Counted from the stretch's first letter, positions 32,815 to 46,638 are shown. The stretch is DNA of 64,000 nt from Isoetes taiwanensis (GCA_021234155.1 JAJEKV010000064.1:5146001-5210000); one strand, 5' to 3'. Translations and numbers: made by a program. Notes: a model not told the origin generated them from the letters alone.

Positions 32815-33430
32815 ATATAACATCCTAGATAGTTCAGGAATGGGAATCTTCGGAAATGTAAGGGAATAGGGAAATACTTCCAGAAAGTTCTAGGATGTTT
32901 TGAAAGTTTCAGAATGTTCCAGAAAGTTCTAGAAATTTCTAGAATGTAAGGGAATCGAGGAGAATTAAAGGGAATATAAGGAAATCTCATAAATTGTAAG
33001 AGAATGTAGGAAAATATTTACAAGTCTGACGGAATCGCTTAAAATCTAGTTCAATCTAAGGGGATATTCATAATATCTAAGGGAATCTAAGAAAATCTTG
33101 ATGAAATCTTAGAGTTTTTTTTAAGATTTTACAAAGAGCCACAATAGAATGTTTTAAAATGTTTCATAATAAAAAAAAATATAATATAAATGTTGAAAAA
33201 AAATGTTCTAGCTTCGGGGCAAGCGTCTCGAAAAAAAATAGAAAGTGTTTTAGAAATATTGCACAGATCCAAAATAGATTATTTTGGAAGGTTCTAAATG
33301 CTCATGGGTAAGCACCTCAATCAAAATAGAAAATTCTAAGAGAATCTAGGGGGAATCTTCATGAATGCTAAATATAGTACATAGAATGTTGAAGAATATA
33401 GAGGAATCACAAGAGAATCTCAGTAGAATC
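32815..33430. repeat. Degenerate short repeat tract
   Basis: Many variants of GGGAATCTAAG, AGAATGTAAGG and AAGTTCTAGAATGTT follow one another. This is ancient low-complexity repeat DNA without coding potential. Confidence 0.6.
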
Positions 33431-33503
33431 GTTGGTTATCTAGAGCACGACAGGGCCTTGCACCGTAAGAACATGCTAAAACTGGAACAATGTGCCGTAA
33501 GCG

Positions 33504-33682
<179 letters not shown>

Positions 33683-33689
33683 CAAATGA

Positions 33690-34225
33690 TTTGATAGGCT
33701 ACACAAAAGAGTACTGAAATGATACATATTAGGTTAACTTGCTTTGTTGACCTCTGGACGTATAATGACTTGGGGATTGCATGCTGAGCTATTTGAAGGT
33801 CTAAGAAGAATTGGTTGTTGCTCATAACCTTGGCTAGGAGGCACGGGCAGTAAACTATACAAAATGGGATCTAGAAATTGAGCAAACTCTTTTGACAAAA
33901 AACGGAAATATGCTCTTAAAGACTGAATTTCCCTTATAGGTAAGGTGGCTTTTTAGCTTTAATTATAGCACATGGCTTAACTCATCTTGAAGGTTATATA
34001 AAAGATACGAAAACATTTTATGATAACATTGGCACCTTTGTCAGCGCTAAGAGGCACAAAAACCATTTAATGTAAGGTCTAAGACGTGGTTTATGCCATA
34101 AAGGTTTAATATGCTCTCTCATGTTTTAACGAAAAATTCTAAAAGGATAGCCAGTAGTGGTAATAATAACCAAATATTTTTAACTTTAGGGTTTAACACT
34201 TGTGACCTAAGAATGGTAGAGGATT
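33690..34225. other. Spacer, nothing recognised
   Basis: No frame or repeat that I can name. Confidence 0.45.
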
Positions 34226-34549
34226 ATGATCGCTCCGGATTGCTCATATCTGAACTTACGCCTTCATGATTTGCATCCTACGGTGTTGATGGTGCTTTTA
34301 GTCTATTTGCCAGATATATCTACAACGGTTTTAGCACAGCAGGCATGCAAAAAAGGTATGCACCTTTTCGAACTGCTCTTTTACTTTATGGCCTGGCCGG
34401 AAATGCAAAATCGGCCATTTCTGCTGTTATCTGCATATATAAGGGAAGCCGGGTATGTTTGCGCATTAGGCTTTTCTTGTTTTAGCGATGTGGTAGCCAC
34501 TCTGGTCAGAAAGGCTTGCTGGCCTTCTGAACTTGATCTTGCATTTAGA

Positions 34550-34941
34550 AGCCCGGGTTGCTTCATATTAAATAGTATGGGGAAGACTGAAGGGGCAACC
34601 AACAAGGGTAACACCAGATTAAAGCTCCTGGATCTGATCAAGAAAGCTGGTGTTGATCTTAATCATCATTGCAGAATGGAAGGAGAGTCCATTGCTCAAC
34701 CCAGTAAACAGTTCTTGGAAAAGATTGTAGAGAGATACAAGCTTGATTCACCTGTGCCTGTGCCTAGCTTTGCTGCCAAGAAGACCATAGGGCCAAGTGG
34801 TGTAAAGAAATTCTTTCCCACTGTGGGGGACAGCTCCAACACTGATGCACCATGTCCTGACATCACCAGCATTGCTGATAGCCCGGAAGCATTTGACAAC
34901 AGTGGAGACCCTGAAGAAAGCGTTCCTATCCAGCCTAATCA
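34550..34941 (+). other. Candidate exon of an unknown gene
   Basis: The open frame from 34,226 becomes coding-like after a possible acceptor (TTGCATTTAG) near 34,550: TEGATNKGNTRLKLLDLIKK, then CRMEGESIAQPSKQFLEKIV and a Pro/Ser-rich, acidic part, up to a possible donor CAG|GTTTTA at 34,941. I recognise no family. Neighbouring exons were not found. Confidence 0.35.
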
Positions 34942-35439
34942 GGTTTTATATATTAACTTAAAAGCTTAACTAGTGTGAAGGCAGTTTTTATCATAACAAG
35001 GCATCTATGAAATGTTATGATTGTTTCTTTGATACATTAGTGGCATCTAGTTTCATGTAATAAATAAGAAAGGAAAAATCGATGGGGATCCAGCTTCTAA
35101 AAGGCAAATTGAAAAGTATTAACAATATGCTGAAATTCGGGCTTTAAGTTATTTACTAACTTTACTGTTCTTGTGTTTCTAAATGAGGAACTACTGTTTA
35201 ACCGCAATAAACAAGGTATTTTTGCTTCTTATTTTACTGTGAGGATGGTACCACAGCTAGTTGGATTTTAAGGATTCCCATAAGGTTACTAGATTATGCT
35301 CACTAATATGGTATGCGATTAGCTTATGGATCTTGGATTGGACCTAATGGAACTTGGAAGTACAGCAGCATCATTCCTTGAATTTGTCTCATCATGCTTT
35401 GATTATCTTGTTATTTGATTTATGGTTCATTTATTTATA

Positions 35440-35605
35440 ATGTTTGGTGAAGGGCGAAGAGCCGAGTAAAACACCAGCTTACCTGTTAACCCTCTCCTCG
35501 TTACCATGTTCTTTGCTAACGTTGGTCTGGTTGGTTACAGGTAACCAGTTTTACTCCTCCAAATTCCACTTGATTTGGTTTGAATGCAAATGGGAAGTCT
35601 GCTAC
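35440..35605 (+). repeat. Dispersed repeat family B, copy 1
   Basis: GGTGAAGGGCGAAGAGCCGAG ... CTTACCTGT ... TTACAGGTAACC ... TTTACTCCTCCAAATTCCAC. The same order of blocks occurs inverted at 36,437-36,600 and in diverged form at 41,183-41,330 and 44,311-44,450. Confidence 0.7.
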
Positions 35606-36138
35606 GAACAATGCAGAAGAATATTTTTTCACATTTTGGTCTATAACATTATTATTGTCTTGTACTTAAACTGGTAAGCAATATTTCAAATAGATGACTA
35701 TATAGGAACCTTGGTAAAGAGATGCTGGTTTTCCTACTTAAGGTATAAAGGGATATCATGGAATTATGTTTCTTGATCTGTTTGATATCATAAATCTGGA
35801 AATATTTTGGTTAATAGAGTAATTGAATTTCCTATTAATTCTCATGCATACTGCTGAATAGTTCTAGATTATATGAAAATGGCTAAATTAGGCTTTAACA
35901 GAAAAGTGAAAAAGACTATTGGCTTTTGGAGCTACTAAGTTTCTAAGAAAATGGTAACCAATGAATCAAAGTAATAATAAATGGATATGTTTTGAAAAAC
36001 TGACTTGGCATTGGCTAAAATCAGAGTCTATGTTGGCCTTTATTCTCTTGGATCCCTAGGGCTCTCCAATTTTTTGGGACTGATAATTTTGAGGCCTGGC
36101 AACAGATCAGACTTGGATATATATATATCCAACAAGAA

Positions 36139-36141
<3 letters not shown>

Positions 36142-36212
<71 letters not shown>
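36142..36212. repeat. (TA)n microsatellite, 71 bp
   Basis: Uninterrupted TA tract, flanked by similar words (CAACAAGAAATTGTA on the left, CAAGCAAGAAATTTAC on the right). Confidence 0.97.
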
Positions 36213-36214
<2 letters not shown>

Positions 36215-36436
36215 AGCAAGAAATTTACAACATAGACCAACGTGCTTTACAAAAGCATCTCAGATATTCATGTCATGCTTAATAGCGAAAGAAATAAAAC
36301 ACATTTTGTGTGAGTCCATGTGTTCAGATATATCACTTACCAGTTTCCACCAGTGAATGCATAAAACAAACCAGAATATACCAAATGTAGATTCAAGTTT
36401 TCTAAGATATTGCAGTAGTAAGATTTTCTCCAGTGT

Positions 36437-38152
36437 CCAAGACTTCATCCTAAACCAAATATGAGCATATTTGGAAGAGTAAAGTTGGTTACCTGCAGTC
36501 AATCAGTCTAGAGTTAGCCTGAGAAGGGTAAACTAGAAAGGAACTGACAGGTAAGCTATAACTTTACTCGGCTTATCGCCCTTTACCAAATAACATTAAG
36601 AGCTCAAATTAAATTACAAGATTAAATGCAAAACTTCAAGCCTTTGCTATTATTATGCTCTAGTTGAGCTCAACTGCAACGATATTAAATATTCAAGAGA
36701 CGAGCTACCTTCCCATAAATTTATTGCTTAAAATCTCATGATCGTGTTGATCATATACTACATTTCAGAGGCATAGATACAAGACTAAATTATGGGCTTT
36801 TTATACCCGGGTGTCAGATAACCTCATAAGCCAAAATGCAAAATCAGCATATCATAGTTCCCCTAGTTACAATTTTGAGTCAATGTGCTGATAAGCTGGT
36901 CATCAGATCCATATAAAAGCATTTTTCCACCAAGAAGGGAGCAGAGCCATGCCCCATATGTGCCACGAATTAAACAGATACCTTACCATGCCATGCAACT
37001 TGTCTAAGTCAATTCTGCTTGTACATCTATTCAAATGACAGAAGTGTAAAGGAATAATTTATAATTTAAATAAACTACTCATAACAGTTAAGTTCAACCA
37101 GTTCAGCACCAAATAAGGACAATTCCAGCAGATCTTGAGGTCAGCCTCCATTCTTTTATCCCGGTACATCGTCGTTTAGATCCTAAACAGAGGAGCAGGC
37201 CAAATTGATGATATCTTGATCAGGGCTTTTCTAAGAAAAACGTGCAAGGATTTTTATGTCTGCAAGGTCTAATATCCCTTAGTTCATTGGTTATATATCT
37301 GTGAGACAGCTTTAGAATCGATTTACAAAACTCGGCTTAGAATTACATCTTATTCCAACTAGTTAGTTTAGCTCCAGAAAATTAAAAGCACGATGATTCT
37401 ATCAGATTACTACGCAAGGCAAGCCATGCTAAGGATCTTTCTAAAGCCTCTAAGTCATAAACTTATAAAAAACCATGAGTTCAAAGTTCCACAATAAATC
37501 CCAAGCAAAGAACCTGGTTAGGATGGAGCCGCTCTCATTAGCATTGATCTCCTCGTCATTATTCATGGTTTGCTCCTCTGGTTCAGAAGATTCTGCTAGA
37601 CTTGTATTGCTTTGAATGCTTGCCCTTATGGAAAGAGCATCGCCGCCCTAGATCGGCTATACAGTCTTGATCATGGTGCACCTCTAGCTATGACAAAATG
37701 CCATGACCGCCAGTGCAACATCGTGATCGGATTAGGCCTTCAGAGCAGGAAATATCAAAGCCCCATTTGGTAGCAATCCGGCACAGCTTTCCCTTAGTCG
37801 TGGCTGTCACACAATGCAATAGTTTGCCCTAATCTCATATATTTTTTGCCATTATTTAATTTTTATTACCTTGTCAAATTTATTACCTTGATAAAAATTT
37901 GCACACGTCTCCATATTAGCTCCTTGAGTCATTACCATGACATGTCTGCTTGTAGCTCCACTTTATGGAAATATCCGGTCTTTTGTGCCCTTCATGTATC
38001 CTTTTAGAACAAAGCTAAAAGCCCACAAAAATAGAGCAATAGGTGCCCTACGATGCCCATGAAAATGAGCATTACTAGATGCAAAATAAAGGTTAGTAGG
38101 AAAGGCATGCAAACTCATTAAATCATTTGAATGCCAAGTGGCAAGCATGCAC
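36437..38152 (-). repeat. Inverted, diverged copy of dispersed repeats A and B
   Basis: Read on the minus strand, 38,152-37,985 (CTTGCCACTTGGCATTCAAA ... ATGAGTTTGCATGCC ... CATGGGCATCG) matches 40,255-40,375, and 36,600-36,437 (family B) matches 41,183-41,330. The order A then B is the same in both. A repeat unit of at least 1.5 kb is therefore present in inverted, older form here. No coding sequence in between. Confidence 0.55.
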
Positions 38153-38159
38153 TAAGAAG

Positions 38160-38970
38160 GTTGCATGTACTTTCTCAAAGTGAGGCTCACCTTATTTTTC
38201 ACCTTAACATTCTCTGCCATAAATGACCTTGCAAAACGTAGAATAAACCAAATCTTTAGCTAGAATGAACACGTCACATATTCCTTGCCCTTTGCTTGTC
38301 CAATACCTTCTTGCTAATGCATATGAACGTGGAAGCACTTACTTGTTAGCTTGACATTTTTGTTGACCACGTCCCAAAATATCTTGTGGCTTATCTTGTG
38401 TTATCTTGTGGCACCTTGCCCACCTTAAAATATTGTGCGTCACCCATTGGCCCTTAATAATACATTCATTCTCACAGCAGCTTATTCGTCTCATGTGCAC
38501 ATGAGGGTTAGCCCCTTGAACCATTACCTTGAGAAGTCTGTTTGGTGCTCCCCATTTACCATTTACATGCATCTGTACACCATGATGCCCTTGCATCATA
38601 AATAGTTGAGTCTAATAACTTGCCATTATTAGCACAACGAAATAATGGGATGTTCCCACCTCATTTCCCATTAGTGCAAACTGTTTGAATAGAGTCCCAT
38701 CTCCTACAAATCAGCATGCTAGCTATTTTCTCATGCTAAAATACATGGATTGAAACATTGATACTTTATAGAAACATCGTACCTTCAGAAACCATGGAGG
38801 TAGTTGCTAAGCCTCTTTCCCATAGCATTGTATGTGTGTTGTTTTGTAGTATACTAAGGTCAAATCCACTGCAATCATTTTTTCGAGCTATAATGCCCTG
38901 GGTGACACAGTCATGCTTTAGCCTTGTGATAGAGTGGACCAGTACCTTATTCTTGAAACTTAGCAAACAC
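38160..38970. other. Spacer with a weak internal duplication
   Basis: TTAGCCCCTTGAACCATTACC near 38,508 resembles TTAGCTCCTTGAGTCATTACC near 37,917. No gene seen. Confidence 0.4.
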
Positions 38971-38974
38971 GTTT

Positions 38975-39115
38975 GGATATATATATATTTATATATATAT
39001 AAAAAAGCCCTACCACCTACCGGAAGGCAAGAGCTGATCCTAAATGCAGTAGAGGGAGGGGAGGATCCCTATACTACATAAGGATCCCCCCCGCCAACTG
39101 AACTCTTATTAAGCA
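38975..39115 (+). mobile_element. Short dispersed element, copy 1
   Basis: An AT-repeat head, then CCTACCACCTACCGGAAGGCAAG ... GAGGATCCCTATACTACATAAGGATCC ... GCCAACTGAAC. The inverted copy at 42,828-42,967 has the same blocks, including the head of TATATATTTATA. It is about 140 bp and non-coding; the class (SINE or MITE) is open. Confidence 0.6.
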
Positions 39116-39119
39116 TAAA

Positions 39120-39839
39120 TTGGCAGAAAAAATTGAGATTACCTGTGAGTTTTGAAAGTCTTGCGGATTCTAATGATGGTTGTAGTGTCAAAGCTCAGGC
39201 CTGGGAAGGTATCCTCCTCAATTGCCATGTACGTTGTGCCACCTCAAGTGCCATGTATTAGCTGTTGCAGATTTTTCGCAGCATAATAGGGTTTTTATGC
39301 CATGAAATGGATCAATATTTGCATGATCAACCTGTTACAGTTGGGACAAGTATTGGGGCAAGGCCCTGAAGTAAAGGCGTAATAGCCAAGGCATAATAGC
39401 CAGTTTTGCCCAAGGGGCTAATGCTTGCAAAGCAAGTTTGTGTCTTGAATATGTAAGGAGAGTACCTTGTTTGTATGTAAAAAATCACCCTGGTGGGTAC
39501 TGCTCCATTAATCTGCAATGATTGATGTTTGTTGGTTTGCCCCAAAGCAACAAGATGTATGTACCACTCTGAAGATTCCTTATTTGCAAGCTGAGTACTC
39601 TCCATTTCAGGAATTTGAGAAATTTCCTCATTTACGTTGTATTCCCTCCTAAAATTCAGGAAAACGTTAGAACTTCTGAATCAGAATGATAAGTATAAAA
39701 GCATATAAAATGCTATTTAAGAAAATAAAAACAATCCACCTTGGTTCCTAAGGCTCAAATTGGTTAAACCAATAAACTGAAGTCAATGAATATATCCGAA
39801 GCCTTTCCGTTCCCAGAACGTACAGACCATTCCCTGAAC
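39120..39839. other. Spacer, nothing recognised
   Basis: No supported feature. Confidence 0.4.
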
Positions 39840-42564
39840 GTCCACTGAATAGCTCTTCTTTTGCCATTTAACTGCCAAGAATTTGAAGGTCCTTTTTGGG
39901 CTTCGAATAAGCTGTCTAAGTCACCTTGATCAGGCACTATTTCTATATCATCGATATGTATTACCATATGGCCTGGACCATATGAGAAATGGCCACACAT
40001 GAAAGATAACTTGCATGTTGCATTGCAGATAACATTTTACAAAGCATGGCCCCTATGGTTGTTAGGGGCATTGTAAGCTTCATTGCAAGCGACATTGTAA
40101 TATTGACAACTAAGCATGGCATAGTTTTCTATGGAAGTCTCTTAAACAAGGTACTTGGTTATTTTACAAAATCCTTTCTCTATATATGCACACTTGTCTC
40201 GGGCAAAGTGGTCTCTCTATTTATCTTAAACCTTACAAATATATACATGCAACTTGAATGCATGAGTGCCACTTGGCACTAAATTAAATGAGCTTGCATG
40301 CACTTGTTACTTTTTGTTGTTTCTCACACTTTTGTTGCTTCTACTAAAAATGCATACGCCCATATATGGGCATCGCCATATTTTGCTCTTGGGTGCCTAT
40401 GATTGGCTAGACGGATTTGGCACCTTTAAGGTATGTTTTGCAATTGTAGTTGTAAATGTTTAATATTGAATGGACATGGTGATTTTAAAGGGCATTTGGC
40501 AATAGCAAATTGTTTATGTACACGAGGCATCTTTGCCCTAAGTATTTGGTTCATCTTTTTTGGAACCTAAGCGGCCAAAACCATCTGCGAACCCTAAATC
40601 CGAAATTAGGGTCGGCCCAGCTCACAATGCGGCGCCCAACTTATCTGCTACTATGCTACAGATTTGCCATAGCCGATTTGCAAGAAGATCTGAACATATT
40701 CCGGCAATTCTATGCTACTTCATTTCAAGGATAGTTGCCAATCACCGATTCGATTCAATGTGCCTGTGTTAATCCCCATGTATATCTTCCATCCGAGACT
40801 CGATCTATCTGCTGAATCTATTTGTTGCTCAACCTGTATTATTACATGCCCGCAAATGGTGGATGCTCTGAGTTTTCTAATCAGTACATGATTCAAGTTT
40901 TTCAAAGAAAAGGAGGAGGATATTCTCGTTGCTTTATAGCAACCTCTGTTTTAACTATGGCACCCGACTGCTTTGAATCTTGCATTAGAGCACTGCTACT
41001 TTGGAGGATGATGCAACATATGTGGACCTCCATTTAAACCCGAGGTTCTTACAACAGATTTAATATTACTTCCAAATCTAGTTGATCTCCAAACTAGTTT
41101 TGGTGTGTCTTTTATATTCTCGTTCTCATTATTTCTACTAGCTTTATACTTGTTCTTTGCTTAACCCGATTTAAGTAGCAAAGGGTAAAGGCGATGAGCC
41201 ATGGAATTCTCTAGCTTACCCGACGCCCCTTGCCTTTTTACCTTTATGAAGCTAACTAAGGTACTTGATTGGGTGCAGGTAACCGGAGTTCCATTTCCCT
41301 TACTCCATTATTTCAGTTTATGGATGTCTTTGGAGCGTGCTGATTCAAGGACTGGACTTAAATGTTTGTACAAGTGTTTGTTTAAACGTACTGCATAAAC
41401 GGTTTACCCCTCTGCTTTTTTTTGGGGATGCAAGTTATTTGAAGAAAACGTGAAATGACCTCTTTGGTAATACTCAGATGTCGCTTAAAACTACATCTGC
41501 TACATCTTATATCTTGGATTTCAGAAATACTGTCTTAAAATTTTTGTATAAGGAAAGCACCATTTGACTTTGCATATGCTTTAGTTTAAACGATCATTGT
41601 ATCTATTTCTGGCAATGTGGCAAGACCCTTAATCTGCTGCAGCATATTTCAGTAAATATAGTGTGCATAAACCACCATTCGTTTGCCTCATAGCCAAACT
41701 TCAAGGCTCTGTATCTGATATTGCATATTTCAGTATATTTTTTCATTAATGGGTACATGTTTAGAAGCATGCACATGCTTTGTAATTTGTTGTGAGGGGA
41801 GTTCATGCATGAAGCATGCATGGAATGCCACTAAAATATGGTAGAAATATGATTGTTAAGGCGGTCAAAATAACATGAAATGCACACTATTGTGCTTTGG
41901 TTTGTTTGCATAATGAACCTATGAGCATCTTTGTATTTCCATTCTGTCTAAAAATCGGCAAGCTTACACATGGTAAATGAGGTTGAATGTGGCAAGGTTC
42001 TATATGGCTTCCCATTGATTGATAATGGGTTCGATAAGCCTTAGCCTCCGGGAGGTTAAGATAAACCCGACTATATATTCACGGACTTGAATTACTAGTA
42101 TAACTAGTATGGGCCTATGGAACCTTCCACATTCTAGGTGTTATTACTATTCATGCATTCTAATCCTATAGACATCTCTAATTTTTCTACATGAATTTTT
42201 ATACTATAACAGACATCACTTTATCTTTGTTTGATTTATGATAAATCATACTAACGTTTACGATTCTTGAGGTGGATTGCTCTTTGTACCTCCACTTTTG
42301 GGTTGTATCAAGATGTACCCAGGATTACCAAGAGCTCTTATACTCCAAAAATACCTTAAGGGGAGAGAGATCGCCTGCGATCATGTTCCCGGATGTAAAT
42401 AATATGCTAAGCCCTATTTGTTAAGTTCAATAAAACAAGGTATGACTCTTCTATGTGCAATTTGCATTATATCGATTGCTTTGCTCAACTACTTGAGCCA
42501 TGTAGTTGGCTACCATCATGTATCTTTTTACACCCAGTAGCCATCAATGCATATAAAAAATGCT
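39840..42564 (+). repeat. Direct segmental duplication, copy 1 (2.7 kb)
   Basis: Matches 42,969-45,682 in the same orientation, offset 3,129 bp at the start and 3,118 bp at the end. The first 1.1 kb is almost identical; the rest differs by many small changes. It contains repeats A (40,255-40,400) and B (41,183-41,330). Short frames such as the - strand MCGHFSYGPGHMVIHIDDIE occur in both copies, but I see no recognisable gene. Confidence 0.95.
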
Positions 42565-42827
42565 AAATATGGGGTGTTCCCAATCTACATTGTTCACTAC
42601 GTGAACTGGAGTTTTTAACTCTAACTTGAAATTAATCATAGGACATGTGTACACAACAAACACAAGATAGAAGGCAAATTCATGCAAATATTTGTGCAGA
42701 AAAGGCCTGGCCACATGGACACATGAAAGCTGTTCTATACAGATTCAAAGATGATCAAATTTTGACCTACTGTTCGGCATCTAATAGAGGTATTTCTACA
42801 ATCAAAGTTTCTAAAAATGTTTAGTTG
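42565..42827. other. Spacer between the duplicated copies
   Basis: Single-copy in this window; no gene seen. Confidence 0.5.
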
Positions 42828-42967
42828 GCAGGGAGGGCCCCTATGGTTGCATAGCATAGGGACCCTCTCAGCCCTTATGCTTTCACCAATGGAGACCAAC
42901 CTTGCCTTCCGGAAGGAGGTAGGCCCAAAATTTCTATATATCTATAAATATAAATATATATATTCAA
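42828..42967 (-). mobile_element. Short dispersed element, copy 2, at the duplication breakpoint
   Basis: The inverted counterpart of 38,975-39,115. Its AT-rich head ends directly at the first base of duplication copy 2 (42,969). The equivalent position before copy 1 has unrelated sequence. Confidence 0.65.
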
Positions 42968-42968
42968 T

Positions 42969-45682
42969 GTCCACTGAATAGCTCTTCTTTTGCCATTTAA
43001 CTGCCAAGAATTTGAAGGTCCTTTTTGGGCTTCGAATAAGCTGTCTAAGTCACCTTGATCAGGCACTATTTCTATATCATCGATATGTATTACCATATGG
43101 CCTGGACCATATGAGAAATGGCCACACATGAAAGATAACTTGCATGTTGCATTGCAGATAACATTTTACAAAGCATGGCCCCTATGGTTGTTAGGGGCAT
43201 TGTAAGCTTCATTGCAAGCGACATTGTAATATTGACAACTAAGCATGGCATAGTTTTCTATGGAAGTCTCTTAAACAAGGTACTTGGTTATTTTACAAAA
43301 TCCTTTCTCTATATATGCACACTTGTCTCGGGCAAAGTGGTCTCTCTATTTATCTTAAACCTTACAAATATATACATGCAACTTGAATGCATGAGTGCCA
43401 CTTGGCACTAAATTAAATGAGCTTGCATGCACTTGTTACTTTTTGTTGTTTCTCACACTTTTGTTGCTTCTACTAAAAATGCATACGCCCATATATGGGC
43501 ATCGCCATATTTTGCTCTTGGGTGCCTATGATTGGCTAGACGGATTTGGCACCTTTAAGGTATGTTTTGCAATTGTAGTTGTAAATGTTTAATATTGAAT
43601 GGACATGGTGATTTTAAAGGGCATTTGGCAATAGCAAATTGTTTATGTACACGAGGCATCTTTGCCCTAAGTATTTGGTTCATCTTTTTGGAACCCTAAG
43701 CGGCCAAAACCATCTGCGAACCCTAAATCCGAAATTAGGGTCGGCCCAGCTCACAATGCGGCGCCCAACTTATCTGCTACTATGCTACAGATTTGCCATA
43801 GCCGATTTGCAAGAAGATCTGAACATATTCCGGCAATTCTATGCTACTTCATTTCAAGGATAGTTGCCAATCAGTCGATTCAGTTCAATGTGCCTGTGTT
43901 AATCCCCATGTATATCTTCCATCCGAGACTCGATCTATCTGCTGAATCTATTTGTTGCTCAACCTGTATTATTACATGCCTGCAAATGGTGGATGCTCTG
44001 AGTTTTCTAATCAGTACATGATTCAAGTTTTTCAAAGAAAAGGAGGAGGATATTCTCGTTGCTTTATAGCAACCTCTGTTTAACTATGGGCAGCCAGCCT
44101 GCTGGAATCTTGCATTAGAGCACTGCGCTGGAGGATGATGCAACATATGTGGACCTCCATTTAAACCAGGTTCTTACAACAGATTTAATATTACTTCCAG
44201 CTCTAGTTGATCTCCAAACTAGCTGGCTGTGTCTTTTATATTTTGTTCTCATTATTTCTACTAGCTTTATACTTGTTCTTTGCTTAACTGATTTAAGTAG
44301 CAAAGGGTAAAGGGCGATGAGCCATGGAATTCTCTAGCTTACCTGACGCCCCTTGCCTTTTTACCTTTATGAAGCTAACTAAGGTACTGATTGGGTGCAG
44401 GTAACCGGAGTTCCATTTCCCTTACTCCATTATTTCAGTTTATGGATGTCTTTGGAGCGTGCTGATTCAAGGACTGGACTTAAATGTTTGTACAAGTGTT
44501 TGTTTAAACGTACTGCATAAACGGTATACCCCTCTGCTTTTGTTTTTGGGAATGCAAGTTATTTGAAGAAAAACTGTGAAATGACCCTCTTTTGGTAATA
44601 CTCAGACCGCTTAAAACTACATCTGCTACATCTTATATCTTGGATTTCAGAAATACTGTCTTAAAATTTTTGTATAAGGAAAGCACCATTTGACTTTGCA
44701 TATGCTTTAGTTTAAACGATCATTGTATCTATTTCTGGCAATGTGGCAAGACCCTTAATCTGCTGCAGCATATTTCAGTAAATATAGTGTGCATAAACCA
44801 CCATTCGTTTGCCTCATAGCCAAACTTCAAGGCTCTGTATCTGATATTGCATATTTCAGTATATTTTTTCATTAATGGGTACATGTTTAGAAGCATGCAC
44901 ATGCTTTGTAATTTGTTGTGAGGGGAGTTCATGCATGAAGCATGCATGGAATGCCACTAAAATATGGTAGAAATATGATTGTTAAGGCGGTCAAAATAAC
45001 ATGAAATGCACACTATTGTGCTGGTTTGTTTGCATAATGAACCTATGAGCATACTGTATTTCCATTCTCTAAAAATCCGCAAGCTTACACATGGTAAATG
45101 AGGTTCGGAATGTGGCAAGGTTCTATATGGCTTCCCATTGATTGATAATGGGTTCGATAAGCCTTAGCCTCTGGGAGGTTAAGATAAACTGACTATATAT
45201 TCCTGGACTTCGAATTACTAGTATAACTAGTATGGGCCTATGGAACCTTCCACATTCTAGGTGTTATTACTATTCATGCATTCTAATCCTATGACATCTC
45301 TAATTTTCCTACATGAATTTTTTATACTATAACAGGACATCACTTTATGCTGTTTGATTTGCGATAAATCATACTAACCTTTCTGATTCTTGAGGTGGAT
45401 TGCTACTGTACCTCCACTTTTGGGTTGTATCAAGATGTACCAGATTACCAGTAGCTCTTATACTCCAAAAAATACCTTAAGGGGAGAGACTGCTCTGCGA
45501 TCATGTTCCTGGATGTAAATAATATGCTAAGCCCTGCTGTTAAGTTCAATAAAACAAGGTATGACTCTTCTATGTGCACTGCATTATATCTGATTGCTTT
45601 GCTCAACTACTTGAGCCATGTAGTTGGCTACCATCATGTATCTTTTTACACCCAGTAGCCATCGATGCATATAAAAAATGCT
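42969..45682 (+). repeat. Direct segmental duplication, copy 2 (2.7 kb)
   Basis: See copy 1. Beyond about 44,085 the differences become dense, and many are of one kind: TTTG in copy 1 corresponds to CTG in copy 2. Confidence 0.95.
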
Positions 45683-45689
45683 TAATGTG

Positions 45690-46200
45690 TGGATTGCACT
45701 TGACATTAATAGGTTATTACCCTGGTCTGTAAACAACATGCTCTTGAAAGTGAATACCAGCCCGAGAAGTAGAAAATCTATATCTCTTAGTGCTCACAAC
45801 TCAGCATTGAAATAGACACAAGTATTTTCGTAGGCTTTCATTTTTGTTTGGTTTGAAATACAACAGAGTACTTGCATGTATGTTGAACTCAAGTGGTCTG
45901 AAACTTGATCAGATCTAATTCAACTCGTAGGGGATTCTTTTTGAGGTGTTAACTTTTGGACTTAATTCATACATTCGTGGCTTTAACTTAAAGAGCATAA
46001 ATGGACCCCTGTGCATAAACAATATAATCTATCTTCTTAAACTATGAAATTAAAGACATTATGTAAATAGATTTGTAAAACTGGAGGTCTCCATGGTTAC
46101 CTTAGCCTAGGCTAAGGTCTGATAAGTCTTAGATTACCTAGACTTAAGTTTAGGTTTATCCGAGATGTCCAGGCTTAGCCAAAAGGTTAAGTTTAGGCCT
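45690..46200. other. Spacer, nothing recognised
   Basis: No supported feature. Confidence 0.45.
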
Positions 46201-46392
<192 letters not shown>

Positions 46393-46638
46393 ATTTTTTT
46401 ACCGAGACAGTTAGTGTAAAATACGAAAAATACGTATTTTGCCTCGAAATACATATTTTTAGACTTTATACGTCTAGAAATTTTATTTCACACGTACAGA
46501 AATTATCCCTGGATCAAGATAAACGATCAACTTATAAAACTACAGTGATCAAGATAAGTAATCATCTTATAAGATACAGGGTAGGCAAAATAAATTCTGT
46601 CTACTTTGTTTTAGGCAAAAAATAATTAGATTAAAATC

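Noticed and set aside
39764-40000. - strand protein MCGHFSYGPGHMVIHIDDIE..., also in the second duplication copy
   Set aside because: Present twice only because the DNA is duplicated; no domain, and the two ends differ.
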